Origin: Devosia pacifica
GTDB lineage: Bacteria; Pseudomonadota; Alphaproteobacteria; Rhizobiales; Devosiaceae
NCBI RefSeq assembly: GCF_014652635.1
Contig: NZ_BMZE01000003.1
Coordinates: 625,268-689,267 of the forward strand
Reading direction: 5' to 3'
DNA length: 64,000 bases
Shown: one piece after another, positions 50,616 through 59,788 of the stretch
Position numbering within the stretch: position 1 is the stretch's first letter
How the letters are laid out: each line of letters begins with the position of its first letter
Notes under the pieces: generated by a model
What the model was told of the DNA's origin: nothing
The model's input: only the letters and a program-made list of their open reading frames with translations
Databases searched by the model: none
Translations under genes and position numbers: made by a program

Positions 50616-51508
50616 CGTCGGTCAGGTGGTGAAAGCACTTCGTCCCGACGGGACAAGCGAGACACTCAGAATTATAAGCGTTCGGAACGCGGCATCGGCA
50701 AGGCCGAAGCTCTCGATTGTTTCCAGTCGAGAACCTTCACCCGTCCTTGGTTCTGTCCGCGCATTCCACGGTGGCAACGACGACCCAGGACCGAGCGCAG
50801 CCTAACGCGCATTGGCACAGGCCAATGGTGCGGGGAAGTCGGAAGTGCGGGCAGGTCAGTGTTCTTCGCAGTCGGCTGCCTCATGCTCAGCAGATGATGT
50901 GACCGTCGCAGCAGTCAGCAGCGGCACGAGGCAGGCGAGCTTATTCACGCGCCGTCCTGCCGAGGAGCAGCGACCTTCATGTCCGGAAGCAAGACGGTCT
51001 GCTATAAGCGGCTTTGAAGCCAACAGTCAGCTACCCACCCCCCCCAGCGGTAGGTCAGGTGATTCCGAGGAAGTAGACAGGCGGCCACCGACCCCATTGT
51101 CGCCGTTCGGAGCGCCGCGTTCGGCGCCCGAAACCTGCCGTTCATTCACTTCCACCCGACGGCAAAGTCGGGGACGTCTGCTGAAGAGGTCATCAGGGAA
51201 ATCAAGCGGCTCCTCAAGATTGAAAAGAACCCACCCACTGTTACCCGCGCCGAAGGTCGCCTCACGCGGCGCGGTGGCTTCTTGAAGAGTACGGCCTCGT
51301 CACCGACGACTATCACCGCACACAATGGGTGTGGTTCGCTGTGACCTTCACCGCAATCTGGCGCAATTTCTCCAGCGCTAAGTGGCGGATTGCTGGCGAG
51401 ATCTCGAAGAAAAGTAGAACGGACGTTCGAGCGTGATGCCGCGAAAGTCAGGTCTGAGCCCAAAGTGACGAATGCTGCACGATGGGCGAATGTCGATTAC
51501 CGACCTCA
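50616..51508. other. Long gap without a supported gene
   Basis: 893 bases. The available frames are arginine/serine/proline-rich and look like chance. A single segment, 51263-51436 on the plus strand, reads as protein-like sequence (ARWLLEEYGLVTDDYHRTQW, VWFAVTFTAIWRNFSSAKWR) ending at TGA, but lacks a start codon and a known family; it may be a gene relic. I see no RNA gene here. Confidence 0.45.
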
Positions 51509-52381
51509 CTACGCCAGCGTGCGCGTCATCTCACGGATCAGATCATTTGTCTCTGGTCTCGTCGTTTGGTGCCGATATCGAAGGGCCAAAACAGTTCTTG
51601 ATATTTCAAGACCATCGATGGGTTTCGACACCAGGCCCATGTCCGAAGGAATAGCGGTGGCTGGCAGGATCACCGCACCTGACCCTTGCCGAGCAAGTTC
51701 AACTAACCAATCCACGCGATTTGACCGATAGGCCGCGTAGAGTTCGTGACCATGATCCGCGCAGGTCCCATGCAAGACATCCCGCATTTCGCAATTTAGG
51801 CGGTCAAGCATGTCAGTTTTAGCAAGAGTCGAAAGAGAAATCGCACTTAGTTCAGACAACGGATGCGACTTTGACACCACGACCTTGTAGTCCTCTTCAT
51901 AGAGATGGTCTATACGATAGAGGTCTTTACTGACCTTCTCTGCGGTGACCACAACGTCAAATTCACCATCTCGCAACCCGGCAAGAAGCTCGGAGGATGA
52001 TGCAACGATCAATTCGATTTCGGCTTGCGGCAATCTCGTACGAGTACGCTCCATAGCTGCCGAAATCCTGTTGTGGCCAATCGTTTCGCCGACACCGACA
52101 GAGATTGGAACCCGCTCCAAGCGCATATGACGGACCGCCTCTGCCTTCGCCTGTCGCGTCTCATCGTGAGCCTTCTGCAACCTTGGCTGCATGAGTTTTC
52201 CGAGGGCCGTAAGCCTGCATCCCGCACGGTCCCTGACAAACAGGTCACCTCCAAGCTCGTCTTCAAGTTTCTTGATCGCAGTCGTCAAGGAAGGTTGGGA
52301 GACATTGGAGGCGCTGGCTGCGTGGGTGAAGTTTCGGTGCTCGCAGACAGCGAGAAAATACCTGATCTGGTTCATTTCCAT
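51509..52381 (-). CDS. LysR-family regulator next to an exported ABM protein
   Basis: 290 residues. The helix-turn-helix region is MNQIRYFLAVCEHRNFTHAA, SNVSQPSLTTAIKKLEDELG, followed by a typical substrate-binding domain. GGAGAATGCGG lies ahead of the ATG at 52381; an ATG two codons later is possible. The gene diverges from the two-domain ABM gene at 52541, with a 159-base gap, and likely controls it. The effector is unknown; the substrate-binding domain does not identify it. Base composition is less G+C-rich than the operons, fitting an accessory region. Confidence 0.85.
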   Translation of the reverse strand: MEMNQIRYFLAVCEHRNFTHAASASNVSQPSLTTAIKKLEDELGGDLFVRDRAGCRLTALGKLMQPRLQKAHDETRQAKAEAVRHMRLERVPISVGVGETIGHNRISAAMERTRTRLPQAEIELIVASSSELLAGLRDGEFDVVVTAEKVSKDLYRIDHLYEEDYKVVVSKSHPLSELSAISLSTLAKTDMLDRLNCEMRDVLHGTCADHGHELYAAYRSNRVDWLVELARQGSGAVILPATAIPSDMGLVSKPIDGLEISRTVLALRYRHQTTRPETNDLIREMTRTLA

Positions 52382-52540
52382 CGCCGCATTCTCCGTTACA
52401 TCTCATTCAGGCCATCAAAACAAGTTCGATAGCCCACGTCTATCAAAGAATAGAATTTCGGAATTGGAGCCCGGCGCATCCGGCATGGGACAAGAGTGCA
52501 TCGAAACCAAACCTGAAGCACTTCAAATCAGGAGACGACC

Positions 52541-53260
52541 ATGAAAACGCAAATCCTTCAGACAGTCGCCGCACTGGCGCTGATCACAACTTCTGCAACT
52601 GCACAGGACAACCCAATGGTAAATCATACAGCCAGCTACATCGCCATGCCGGCCGCCGAAGGCCAGACCGGAGCCTTCGCGGAGTTTCTGGCTGGTGCCG
52701 CACCTATCGTGCGAGAAACAGAGCCGGGCACTGTACTTTGGTTTGCTCTGCAAGCCGACGATACGCTCGCAATCTTTGACATCTTCGCAGACGAAGAAGC
52801 ACGCGACACTCACTTCTCAGGAGCGGTTGCTGCGGCTTTGAACCAAAACGCCGACACGTTGGTCGACGGAGGATGGGACGACGGTGTTGTCGCGAATATC
52901 AACAACTCCGATGTCCTGTCGGCAAAAGCGCCGGTTGATCTCTACACGGCAACGACCGCAACTTACATCAAGCTCGAAGCTGCTCCAGGTAAAGGCTCCG
53001 AATTGGCAGCCTTGCTGACCGCCGCCGGCCCCATCGTCGCAGAAACTGAACCCAAGACATTGTTCTGGGCGGCGCTGCAGATTGACGAGACCAACTTCGC
53101 CATCTTCGACATCTTTGCCGACAACTCTGGCCGCGAAGCGCACTTTGCCGGACAAGTCGCCGGACTCCTGAATGAAAAGGCTTCAGAATTGATCTCAGGT
53201 GGATGGGACGACGGTGTGGTGGCAAACGTCCACAATTTCGAAATCCTCGCTACCAAGTAA
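52541..53260 (+). CDS. Exported protein with two tandem ABM-type domains
   Basis: 239 residues. A signal peptide (MKTQILQTVAALALITTSAT, cleavage near 'ATAQ') is followed by two similar units: MPAAEGQTGAFAEFLAGAAP to WDDGVVANINNSDVLSAK, and LEAAPGKGSELAALLTAAGP to WDDGVVANVHNFEILATK. Both carry ETEPxTxxWFAxQ, FDIFAD and SGGWDDGVVAN, so the protein arose by internal duplication. The family (PF03992-like) is normally a cytosolic one-domain dimer; here the two halves could form the dimer within one periplasmic chain. GGAG precedes the ATG. It is likely controlled by the divergent LysR protein. Confidence 0.8.
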   Translation: MKTQILQTVAALALITTSATAQDNPMVNHTASYIAMPAAEGQTGAFAEFLAGAAPIVRETEPGTVLWFALQADDTLAIFDIFADEEARDTHFSGAVAAALNQNADTLVDGGWDDGVVANINNSDVLSAKAPVDLYTATTATYIKLEAAPGKGSELAALLTAAGPIVAETEPKTLFWAALQIDETNFAIFDIFADNSGREAHFAGQVAGLLNEKASELISGGWDDGVVANVHNFEILATK

Positions 53261-53285
53261 TCTCGAGGTGACTTGAGAAAGAAGT

Positions 53286-53306
53286 GCCCGGTGGAACCCA
53301 TCGGGC
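53286..53306 (+). terminator. Terminator hairpin after the tandem ABM gene
   Basis: GCCCGGTGG and CCCATCGGGC form an imperfect stem, followed by GCTTTGCTGTTT. It starts 26 bases after the stop. The remaining 53307-53657 shows no supported gene. Confidence 0.6.
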
Positions 53307-53657
53307 GCTTTGCTGTTTGAATTTAGATTCACGGCAAAGCGGCCGTGCCGGAACTGGCAAGCGAAGCTCGCACTCGCCTCCGGCTTGGAAAGGGCGGCTA
53401 TCGGCGGGAACATGTCCGCGCCTTCGCCCAACACGCCGAGATCGCGGACGACGCGATCTACATCAAGATCAGCGAAAAACACCCTATTGAGGACGCCGGT
53501 AGCCACCAAAGGAGGAAAGTCGGCTGGAATCGGCGTTCCCGGTTTTTACCAAAGTGGCGGAGGGAATGGGCCTGACCTCCAACCTTCTCCACTTCAAGTC
53601 ATTGATATTGTTGATCCGCCTGAGCTGCCAACAAGCCGATTGCAGCATCAGTCGAAA

Positions 53658-53700
53658 AGCCCGCAGGTTCGGCCAAAGCCGCGGCGGCATAGATTGCCAT
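53658..53700 (-). pseudogene. Start of a second ynfA gene, truncated
   Basis: The minus strand after the merR stop reads MAIYAAAALAEPAGF, matching the YnfA N-terminus (compare IYAGAALAEILGCF at 40648), then loses homology (STDAAIGLLAAQ) and stops. This places a ynfA relic at the same location as in the other merR module. Only about 15 residues remain, so the identification rests partly on synteny. Confidence 0.55.
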
Positions 53701-53714
53701 AGTCGACAATGCTC

Positions 53715-54149
53715 TCACCCAACTGCCTCGGAAGTCCTGCGGTCCTGCGCGCAGTGTGAATGGTCGCCGAGCACCTCGATGATCCGGCAGTCGGCGATGG
53801 TCCCCTGCGCACACTGGGTAATCATCCGCTCCAGCTCCGCCTTCAGCGCCGTCAGACGCGCGATGCGCGCCTCCACCGCGGCAAGCTGGTCCTTCGCAAT
53901 GATGTCGGCGGCTGCACACGACTGGTCCGGTCGGTCGGAAAGGCTCAGGAGGTCGCGGATCGCCTCCAACGGAAACCCTAGCTCGCGGGAGTGGCGAATG
54001 AAGGCCAGCCGTTCCAGCGCGGACTTCCCGTAGAGCCGCTGGTTCCCGGCGCTCCGCTCGGGCTCCGGCAGGAGCCCGATCTGCTCATAGTAGCGGATCG
54101 TCGGCACCTTCACCCCGGCCGCGTCGCCCAATTTTCCAATGGTGAGCAT
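53715..54149 (-). CDS. MerR-family heavy-metal regulator, second copy
   Basis: 144 residues. MLTIGKLGDAAGVKVPTIRY, EQIGLLPEPERSAGNQRLYG, then the dimer helix, with cysteines in QSCAAADI, TQCAQGTIADCRII and HSHC. The pattern is almost the same as the MerR at 40651, so a divalent-metal (Zn/Cd/Pb) sensor is expected. It is divergent from the P-type ATPase at 54239; its operator is at 54160-54190. The two MerR proteins are paralogues or parallel acquisitions, not identical copies. Confidence 0.85.
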   Translation of the reverse strand: MLTIGKLGDAAGVKVPTIRYYEQIGLLPEPERSAGNQRLYGKSALERLAFIRHSRELGFPLEAIRDLLSLSDRPDQSCAAADIIAKDQLAAVEARIARLTALKAELERMITQCAQGTIADCRIIEVLGDHSHCAQDRRTSEAVG

Positions 54150-54159
54150 CAGATGCCTC

Positions 54160-54190
54160 TTGAACCTCTAGCTGCTAGAGACTTCAGGTT
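54160..54190 (+). promoter_or_regulatory. MerR-type promoter, second copy
   Basis: TTGAAC (54160-54165), 19-base spacer, CAGGTT (54185-54190). The spacer opens with CTCTAG-CTG-CTAGAG (54166-54180), the same dyad as at 41086-41100 apart from the central three bases. It drives the ATPase at 54239. Confidence 0.8.
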
Positions 54191-54238
54191 TCCGATGCGA
54201 GAATAACAAGAGCCGCGTGCTGCGAGTGGAAGGACAAG

Positions 54239-56470
54239 ATGACGACGAGCGATGGAGCAAGTTGCGAGTGGACGGTCACCGGCATGGATTGCGGGGCTTG
54301 CGCGGGCAAGGTCCGGACTGCGGTCGAGCGTCTGCCGGGTGTAAGCCAGGTCGAGGTTGCCCTGATGACGGAGCGGCTGCGCGTCACGCTAGATGAGGGG
54401 CAGACCACGCGCGAGCGCGTCGAGGCGGTGGTCCGGTCAGTCGGATACGGCATCGCTCCGAAAGGGACTATACCCGCGCGCAAGGGCTTCGTACTGCCCG
54501 AAAGCGGACGTCCTGCCACCGGCAGCGGTGCCGCCTTCGAAGACCAGCCCGCGCGCGCTCCCGAAGGCATTGTAGCCGGCGGCTCCATCGCGCGTTCGCT
54601 GCCATGGCATCGGACTAGGAAGGGGCGTCTTGTCATTGGCACCGGGCTGCTGCTCGTCGTCGCCTGGGCTGTGAACCTTCTGGCGTCGGACGAAGTCGCG
54701 CGCTGGGCATTCGTCCTCGCGACGCTGATCGGGGTTGCGCCCATCGCGCGGAGGGCTTTCAGCGCTGCCCATGCGGGCATGCCCTTCACCATCGAAATGC
54801 TGATGACCATCGCCGCGACCGGAGCGCTGTTCATCAATGCCGACGAAGAGGCCGCGCTGGTCGTGTTCCTCTTTGCCATGGGCGAGGTGCTTGAAGGTGT
54901 CGCTGCGAACAAGGCCCGCGACGGGATTCGAAGCCTCGCCAGTCTCGTGCCGAAGACGGCGCTGCTGGAAGTGGATGGGAGAACCCGCGAAGTGCCCGCC
55001 GAGGCGCTTGCGATCGGGCAGATCGTGCTCGTGCGTCCTGGTGCTCGTATCCCTGCAGATGGAGAGGTGATCGACGGTATCTCAGGCGTGGACGAGAGCC
55101 CGGTCACGGGCGAGAGCGTGCCGAAACCGAAGGAGCCGGGCGACGCGGTGTTCGCAGGTTCGATCAACACCGAGGCCGCGCTGCGCGTGCAGGTCACGAA
55201 GGCGGCCGAGGACAACACGATCTCCCGCATCATCCGTCTGGTCGAGGAAGCCGAGAGTGCCCGCGCACCGACCGAGCGTTTCATCGACCGCTTCAGCCGC
55301 GTCTACATGCCTGCCGTGGTCGGGGTCGCGCTGCTGGTCGCCATCGTCCCGCCGCTCGCTTTCGCGCAGGCCTGGGATGTCTGGATCTACCGCGCGCTCG
55401 CACTGCTCCTCATCGGCTGTCCCTGCGCCCTCGTGATCTCGGTGCCGGCCTCCATCGCCTCGGCGCTCTCCTCGGGCTCGCGCCGTGGTCTGCTGATGAA
55501 GGGTGGCGCGGTCATCGAGGCGGCGGCCCGGATCACGGATGTTGCGTTCGACAAGACGGGCACGCTGACCCTCGGTCGTCCCCGGGTGACGGACGTGGTC
55601 CCCCTCGGCGGGACGGAGACTGAGGTTCTGTCGCTGGCCGCCGCAGTCGAATCCGGGTCGAGCCACCCGCTGGCGGCGGCGATCCTTGCGCGCGCACAGG
55701 CTGACGGCGCCCCGTCGCTGCCGGCTTCCGCAGCCAGGGCGCTGCCCGGAAAGGGAGCGGAGGCGGTGATCGGTGGCGAACCTGCATGGGTAGCCTCGCC
55801 ACGGTTCGCTGGAACCAGCGGCGTCATGAACGATGAGGTCAGCCATATTGCGGCCCGTCTCGAAGAAGAGGGCAAGACCGTCGTGGCAGTCTTCCGACCG
55901 GGCCGACTGATCGGGCTGATCGCTCTTCGCGACGAGCCGCGCGAGGATGCGGCGGAGGCGGTGCGTCAGCTTCGCACGCTCGGTATCCGCTCGGTCATGC
56001 TCACCGGCGACAATGCCCGTACCGCCGCCGCGATCGCAGGCCATGTGAGAATCGAGCACCGCGCCGAACTGATGCCCGAGGACAAGGTCGCCGCAATCCG
56101 CGAGATGGTGGCGAATGGTCGGGTCCTCATGGTCGGCGACGGCATCAACGACGCCCCGGCCCTGGCCTCAGCGCATGTCGGCGTGGCCATGGGATCCGGA
56201 ACCGATGTGGCACTCGAGACCGCCGACGCCGCGATCCTGCGCAACCGGGTCACGGACGTTGCCGGCAAGATCAGGCTCGCCCGCGCCACCATGACGAATA
56301 TCCACCAGAACGTGGCGATCGCGCTTGGTCTGAAAGCGGTCTTCCTCGTGACCACCGTCCTCGGGATCACCGGACTCTGGATCGCGATCCTCGCCGACAC
56401 CGGGGCGACGGTGCTGGTGACGCTCAACGCGTTGCGGCTCCTTGCCTTCAACCCGGATCGCGAGATGTGA
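54239..56470 (+). CDS. P1B-type heavy-metal ATPase (Zn/Cd/Pb class), second copy
   Basis: 743 residues. One HMA domain (VTGMDCGACAGKVRTAVERL), a longer linker than in the first ATPase, TGES loop ESPVTGESVPKPKEPGD, metal site IGCPCALVISVPAS at about residue 394, phosphorylation site FDKTGTLTLGRP at about 438 and hinge VGDGINDAPALASAHVGVAM. The closing ADTGATVLVTLNALRLLAFN matches ZntA/CadA pumps. GGAAGGAC precedes the ATG. With the MerR gene it forms a self-contained efflux module next to the copper genes, parallel to the module at 40651-43280. Confidence 0.9.
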   Translation: MTTSDGASCEWTVTGMDCGACAGKVRTAVERLPGVSQVEVALMTERLRVTLDEGQTTRERVEAVVRSVGYGIAPKGTIPARKGFVLPESGRPATGSGAAFEDQPARAPEGIVAGGSIARSLPWHRTRKGRLVIGTGLLLVVAWAVNLLASDEVARWAFVLATLIGVAPIARRAFSAAHAGMPFTIEMLMTIAATGALFINADEEAALVVFLFAMGEVLEGVAANKARDGIRSLASLVPKTALLEVDGRTREVPAEALAIGQIVLVRPGARIPADGEVIDGISGVDESPVTGESVPKPKEPGDAVFAGSINTEAALRVQVTKAAEDNTISRIIRLVEEAESARAPTERFIDRFSRVYMPAVVGVALLVAIVPPLAFAQAWDVWIYRALALLLIGCPCALVISVPASIASALSSGSRRGLLMKGGAVIEAAARITDVAFDKTGTLTLGRPRVTDVVPLGGTETEVLSLAAAVESGSSHPLAAAILARAQADGAPSLPASAARALPGKGAEAVIGGEPAWVASPRFAGTSGVMNDEVSHIAARLEEEGKTVVAVFRPGRLIGLIALRDEPREDAAEAVRQLRTLGIRSVMLTGDNARTAAAIAGHVRIEHRAELMPEDKVAAIREMVANGRVLMVGDGINDAPALASAHVGVAMGSGTDVALETADAAILRNRVTDVAGKIRLARATMTNIHQNVAIALGLKAVFLVTTVLGITGLWIAILADTGATVLVTLNALRLLAFNPDREM

Positions 56471-56497
56471 GACGCTTTCACCCCTTCGGTGCGGTGT

Positions 56498-56959
56498 TCA
56501 CTCGCCCCTCGTTACCGCCTGTTGGTATCCGCGCTCTCGCTCCGGCCATCTGCTCTTGATGTAAGCGAGGACGGCCCGGATCTCCGGATCACCCAGCACG
56601 TCTGCGAAGGCTGGCATGTCGCTCTCATACCCGCCACCGACGATGGCGGCCGTACCTTTCTTGACGATGCGGAACAGCATGTCGTCGGGATGGTGCCAGG
56701 TGTGGCCGCTGGCGTCATGCGGTGGCGCCGGCAACCGGCCGGACGGTAGCGGCGAGCGCCAGTCGGGCTGGCCCTCCAGATCCGCACCATGGCAGGCGGC
56801 GCACTGATCTGCATAGACCTGCCGCCCCTGCGCGATCACCTCCGCCGACACGACGGCATCGGATGCAGTGCCGGGAAAGAGTCGATCGCTAAAAAGAGCG
56901 ACGATCAGACCTCCGACGAGCAATCCCACCACCACAATATTTCGAACGCCATATCTCAA
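56498..56959 (-). CDS. Membrane-anchored or exported class I cytochrome c
   Basis: 153 residues. An N-terminal helix (IVVVGLLVGGLIVALFSDRL) may be a signal anchor. The heme site is DQCAACHGADLEGQPDW and the distal methionine is in ESDMPAFADVLGDPEIRAVL. The remaining helix VLAYIKSRWPERERGYQQ is typical of c-type cytochromes. It faces the P-type ATPase end-to-end (27 bases apart) and precedes, divergently, the copper-oxidase block. It probably accepts or donates electrons in the periplasm, perhaps for the multicopper oxidase, which is inference. Confidence 0.85.
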   Translation of the reverse strand: MRYGVRNIVVVGLLVGGLIVALFSDRLFPGTASDAVVSAEVIAQGRQVYADQCAACHGADLEGQPDWRSPLPSGRLPAPPHDASGHTWHHPDDMLFRIVKKGTAAIVGGGYESDMPAFADVLGDPEIRAVLAYIKSRWPERERGYQQAVTRGE

Positions 56960-57076
56960 GATTTCGGGCCCCGATCACGACAGAAGGTCATTGGCCTCAC
57001 GTAGAGGTGCAGGTTTGCCAGACGCCTGCCTTCGGCGACAATGGACATTCTCGTGAGCAGTACCTATTTTGCCAGC

Positions 57077-57433
57077 ATGATCCGCCGTCTCGCCACCTTG
57101 CTTGCCATACTCGCGATCACCGTGGTGACGAGCCTCGCCTCTGCGCATGCTGCGCGCATGAGTTCTGGCGTGGATCGTGAATCGCATGTCGCAGGCATGG
57201 TGCATTCGTCGGACATTGCGGAACGCACCTGTGACGCCGGACAGCACTGTGGCGCGGCCGATGCCGGGATGTGCGAGTTCGTCTGTGCGGGTCTTTCGGC
57301 CTTCCTGATATCGCCAACCGGCGAATCCGGACGGGCCCACGGTCCTGCCCGGCATGACCTTCCGTCCGAGGCAAGTCCCGTCAGCCGCGCGCCGGGGCTG
57401 AACGAACGACCTCCCAAGCTCCGTCTCCTCTGA
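57077..57433 (+). CDS. Small exported Cys/His-containing protein, copper-cassette associated
   Basis: 118 residues starting MIRRLATLLAILAITVVTSL plus ASAHA, a clear signal peptide. The mature part has HVAGMVHSSD and cysteines in RTCDAGQHCGAADAGMCEFV, consistent with metal binding. Such small proteins commonly precede copA/multicopper oxidase genes, resembling CopL-like entries, but I cannot assign a family. No good ribosome site is seen; the frame also opens at 57041, but the signal peptide begins at 57077. It is 73 bases upstream of the multicopper oxidase, in the same direction. Confidence 0.55.
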   Translation: MIRRLATLLAILAITVVTSLASAHAARMSSGVDRESHVAGMVHSSDIAERTCDAGQHCGAADAGMCEFVCAGLSAFLISPTGESGRAHGPARHDLPSEASPVSRAPGLNERPPKLRLL

Positions 57434-57506
57434 GCGCGCCCGGGCCGGTGCCCGTGGCGTCCCATCGGTTTTGATGAACGGGACCTAAGGTCCCGAGGAG
57501 ACGACC

Positions 57507-59054
57507 ATGAATACCCTTTCACGACGCGGCTTTCTCGCCGCCAGTGCGGCAGCCATTGCCGCAGCTCAGATGCCCCGCCTTGCGTTTGCCCAGACCGGGG
57601 CGGCGATCAGCCTCTCGGCCGCCACACGGACGCTCGACATCGACGGACGCGCGGCCACTGTCTTTGGCCTTGCCGGTCCCGGCGGTCAGGGCCTGGTGCT
57701 CGACCCCGGCCAGAGGTTCCGGGTCGATCTGACCAACGATCTCGATGTGGGCACCATCATCCACTGGCATGGCCAGATCCCGCCCAATGTGCAGGACGGC
57801 GTGCCGGACATGCCGATGCCGCTGCTCGCCCCGGGAGAGACCCGGTCATACGATTTCGAGGCGCGGCCGGGCACCCACTGGATGCACAGCCATGTGCCGA
57901 TCCAGGAGATGCGGCTGCTCGCCGCGCCGCTGATCGTGCGCTCGCAGGAGGATATCGCTGCCGACAGGCAGGAAGTCGTGATGTTCCTGCATGATTTCTC
58001 CTTCAAGACCCCGGAGGAGGTTCTGGCGGAGATCAGCGGCGGGCACGGCGCAGGTCATGCCGCCGCCGCCGAAGCGAGCCCCAGACAGGGCGTGCCCATG
58101 GAGGGGCTGGGCGGGATGCCGGGCATGGGGCATGGCGGTATGGGGCACGGCGCCATGGGCGGCATGGCGATGGGCAATATGCCTGAAATGGGCGGGATGA
58201 TGGGCATGGGCGGCCAGATGGGCGGCATGGCCATGGACCTGAACGACCATGACTGGGACGCCTATCTCGCCAACGACCGGACCCTGTCGGACCCCGAGGT
58301 CGTGCAGGTCGAGCGTGGCGGGCGCATCCGGCTACGCGTGATCAACGCCGCCGCGGCGACGGTGTTCTGGATCGACAGCGGGGCGGCCGAGGCACGCCTC
58401 GTTGCGGTGGACGGCCACGCCGTCCAGCCTATCGCGGGCAACCGGTTCGGGCTGGCGATGGGCCAGCGTCTGGACATCGAGATCGACCTGCCGAAGGAAG
58501 GCGGCGCCTGGCCGATCCTCGCGTTGCGCGAAGGCGCGCGGGAGCGCACCGGCCTGATCCTCGCCACGCAGGGTGCCGAGGTTCGGCGTCTCGATCCCCT
58601 TGCGGAGTCAGAAGCGCCCGCTTTCGACACCGATCTGGCACAGGAGGCACGCCTTGTCGCTCTGAACGCCCTGCCGGACCGGCCGGTGGATCGCAGCCAG
58701 ATGCTGATGCTGGGCGGCGCGATGCAGCCCTATGTCTGGACGATCAACGGCGCCATCTGGGGCCAGCACCAGCCGATCACCGCACGCAGCGGCGAGCGGG
58801 TCGTGCTGTCGTTTCACAACATGTCGATGATGGCCCACCCGATGCATCTGCACGGGCATGTGTTCCAGGTCGTCGGCCTGAACGGGAGGCGTGTCGCCGG
58901 TGCCTTGCGCGACACGGTCCACGTGCCACCGATGTCGATGGTCGATGTCGCCCTCGATGCCGGCGAGGCCGCCCACTGGATGCTGCACTGTCACCACATG
59001 CCGCACCTCGCAAGCGGGATGATGACCGAGTTCGCGGTCACGGCGTCCGTCTGA
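57507..59054 (+). CDS. Multicopper oxidase (CopA/CueO-like) with Tat signal
   Basis: 515 residues. Tat signal MNTLSRRGFLAASAAAIAAA. Copper sites are complete: HWHGQ and HWMHSH near residues 88-131, and HPMHLHGH plus LHCHHMPHLASGM near the C-terminus. In the middle, a Met/Gly/His-rich stretch (GHGGMGHGAMGGMAMGNMPE and onward, about residues 208-250) probably binds Cu(I). It acts in the periplasm, oxidising Cu(I) or sequestering copper. GAGGAG lies ahead of the ATG. Its neighbours (small exported protein, DUF302, DUF305, copper ATPase) support copper tolerance. Confidence 0.9.
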   Translation: MNTLSRRGFLAASAAAIAAAQMPRLAFAQTGAAISLSAATRTLDIDGRAATVFGLAGPGGQGLVLDPGQRFRVDLTNDLDVGTIIHWHGQIPPNVQDGVPDMPMPLLAPGETRSYDFEARPGTHWMHSHVPIQEMRLLAAPLIVRSQEDIAADRQEVVMFLHDFSFKTPEEVLAEISGGHGAGHAAAAEASPRQGVPMEGLGGMPGMGHGGMGHGAMGGMAMGNMPEMGGMMGMGGQMGGMAMDLNDHDWDAYLANDRTLSDPEVVQVERGGRIRLRVINAAAATVFWIDSGAAEARLVAVDGHAVQPIAGNRFGLAMGQRLDIEIDLPKEGGAWPILALREGARERTGLILATQGAEVRRLDPLAESEAPAFDTDLAQEARLVALNALPDRPVDRSQMLMLGGAMQPYVWTINGAIWGQHQPITARSGERVVLSFHNMSMMAHPMHLHGHVFQVVGLNGRRVAGALRDTVHVPPMSMVDVALDAGEAAHWMLHCHHMPHLASGMMTEFAVTASV

Positions 59055-59176
59055 TCCGGCCGGGGCGTTCGGATAGGGCGCCCCCATAGCGGCCCCAAAC
59101 CGTGCCGGGCTGACGGCCGATGCCGCAAGAGCAGATCACACGGTGCACCTTGCAGCAGGAAAACCAGGAGGATGAG

Positions 59177-59305
59177 ATGATGAACTGGAACGACATGGGC
59201 CCCGGAATGGGTTTCGGAATGGGGTTAGGCTGGCTTTTCGGCCTGCTGATCCTCGTGCTGCTGGTTTTGGCAATAGCGGCGCTGATCAAATACCTCCGGA
59301 AATGA
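59177..59305 (+). CDS. Very small membrane protein, 42 residues
   Basis: MMNWNDMGPGMGFGMGLGWL continues into one helix (FGLLILVLLVLAIAALIKYL). AGGAGG five bases before ATG 59177 gives strong support for translation. A Met/Gly-rich start followed by a single helix recalls the small proteins that accompany copper and DUF302/DUF305 cassettes. The function is unknown. It sits between the multicopper oxidase and the DUF302 gene, 16 bases before the latter. Confidence 0.65.
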   Translation: MMNWNDMGPGMGFGMGLGWLFGLLILVLLVLAIAALIKYLRK

Positions 59306-59321
59306 AGGAAAGGACTTTTCA

Positions 59322-59711
59322 ATGGCTTACACAATCAATCGCATGGTTCCGGGCACCGGGATCGACGATGTCGATGCGCGAACGCGCAAGGCGCTCGCAG
59401 ATCATGGCTTCGGCGTGCTGACCGAGATCGACGTCAAGGCGACGATGAAAAAGAAGCTCGATGTCGAGATGTCGCCCTATCGCATCCTCGGAGCCTGCAA
59501 TCCGAAGATGGCGCATCGGGCGATCGGGATCGAACCTCGGGTGGGCGCGATGCTGCCCTGCAACGTCATCCTACGCCAAGTCGATGGCGGCGGCGTGGAG
59601 GTCAGCGCGGTCGACCCCGTGGCCTCGATGCAGGCGATCGAGAACGCCGAACTGACCGCCGTGGCGGGCGAGGTCCGAGACCTTCTGGCGAAGGCGGTCG
59701 AGGCGATCTGA
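59322..59711 (+). CDS. DUF302 domain protein
   Basis: 129 residues with the DUF302 core: DVDARTRKALADHGFGVLTE, DVKATMKKKLDVEMSPYRIL, GACNPKMAHRAIGIEPRVGA and MLPCNVILRQ. The two cysteines (GACNP, LPCNV) are conserved in the family. DUF302 proteins occur in copper and heavy-metal islands; the activity is not known. No signal peptide is apparent. AAGGAAAGGAC lies before the ATG. Same direction and close spacing suggest one transcript with the oxidase. Confidence 0.85.
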   Translation: MAYTINRMVPGTGIDDVDARTRKALADHGFGVLTEIDVKATMKKKLDVEMSPYRILGACNPKMAHRAIGIEPRVGAMLPCNVILRQVDGGGVEVSAVDPVASMQAIENAELTAVAGEVRDLLAKAVEAI

Positions 59712-59788
59712 GATGAGCCTTTGCGATTCTTGGGATCACTCTGCTCGGGGTGTCAAAACGGCAATAATATTTGATCAGGAGCTGGAAT

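Noticed and set aside
50812-51285. A 157-codon plus-strand frame
   Set aside because: Arg/Ser/Pro-rich, no ribosome site and no motif; treated as chance.
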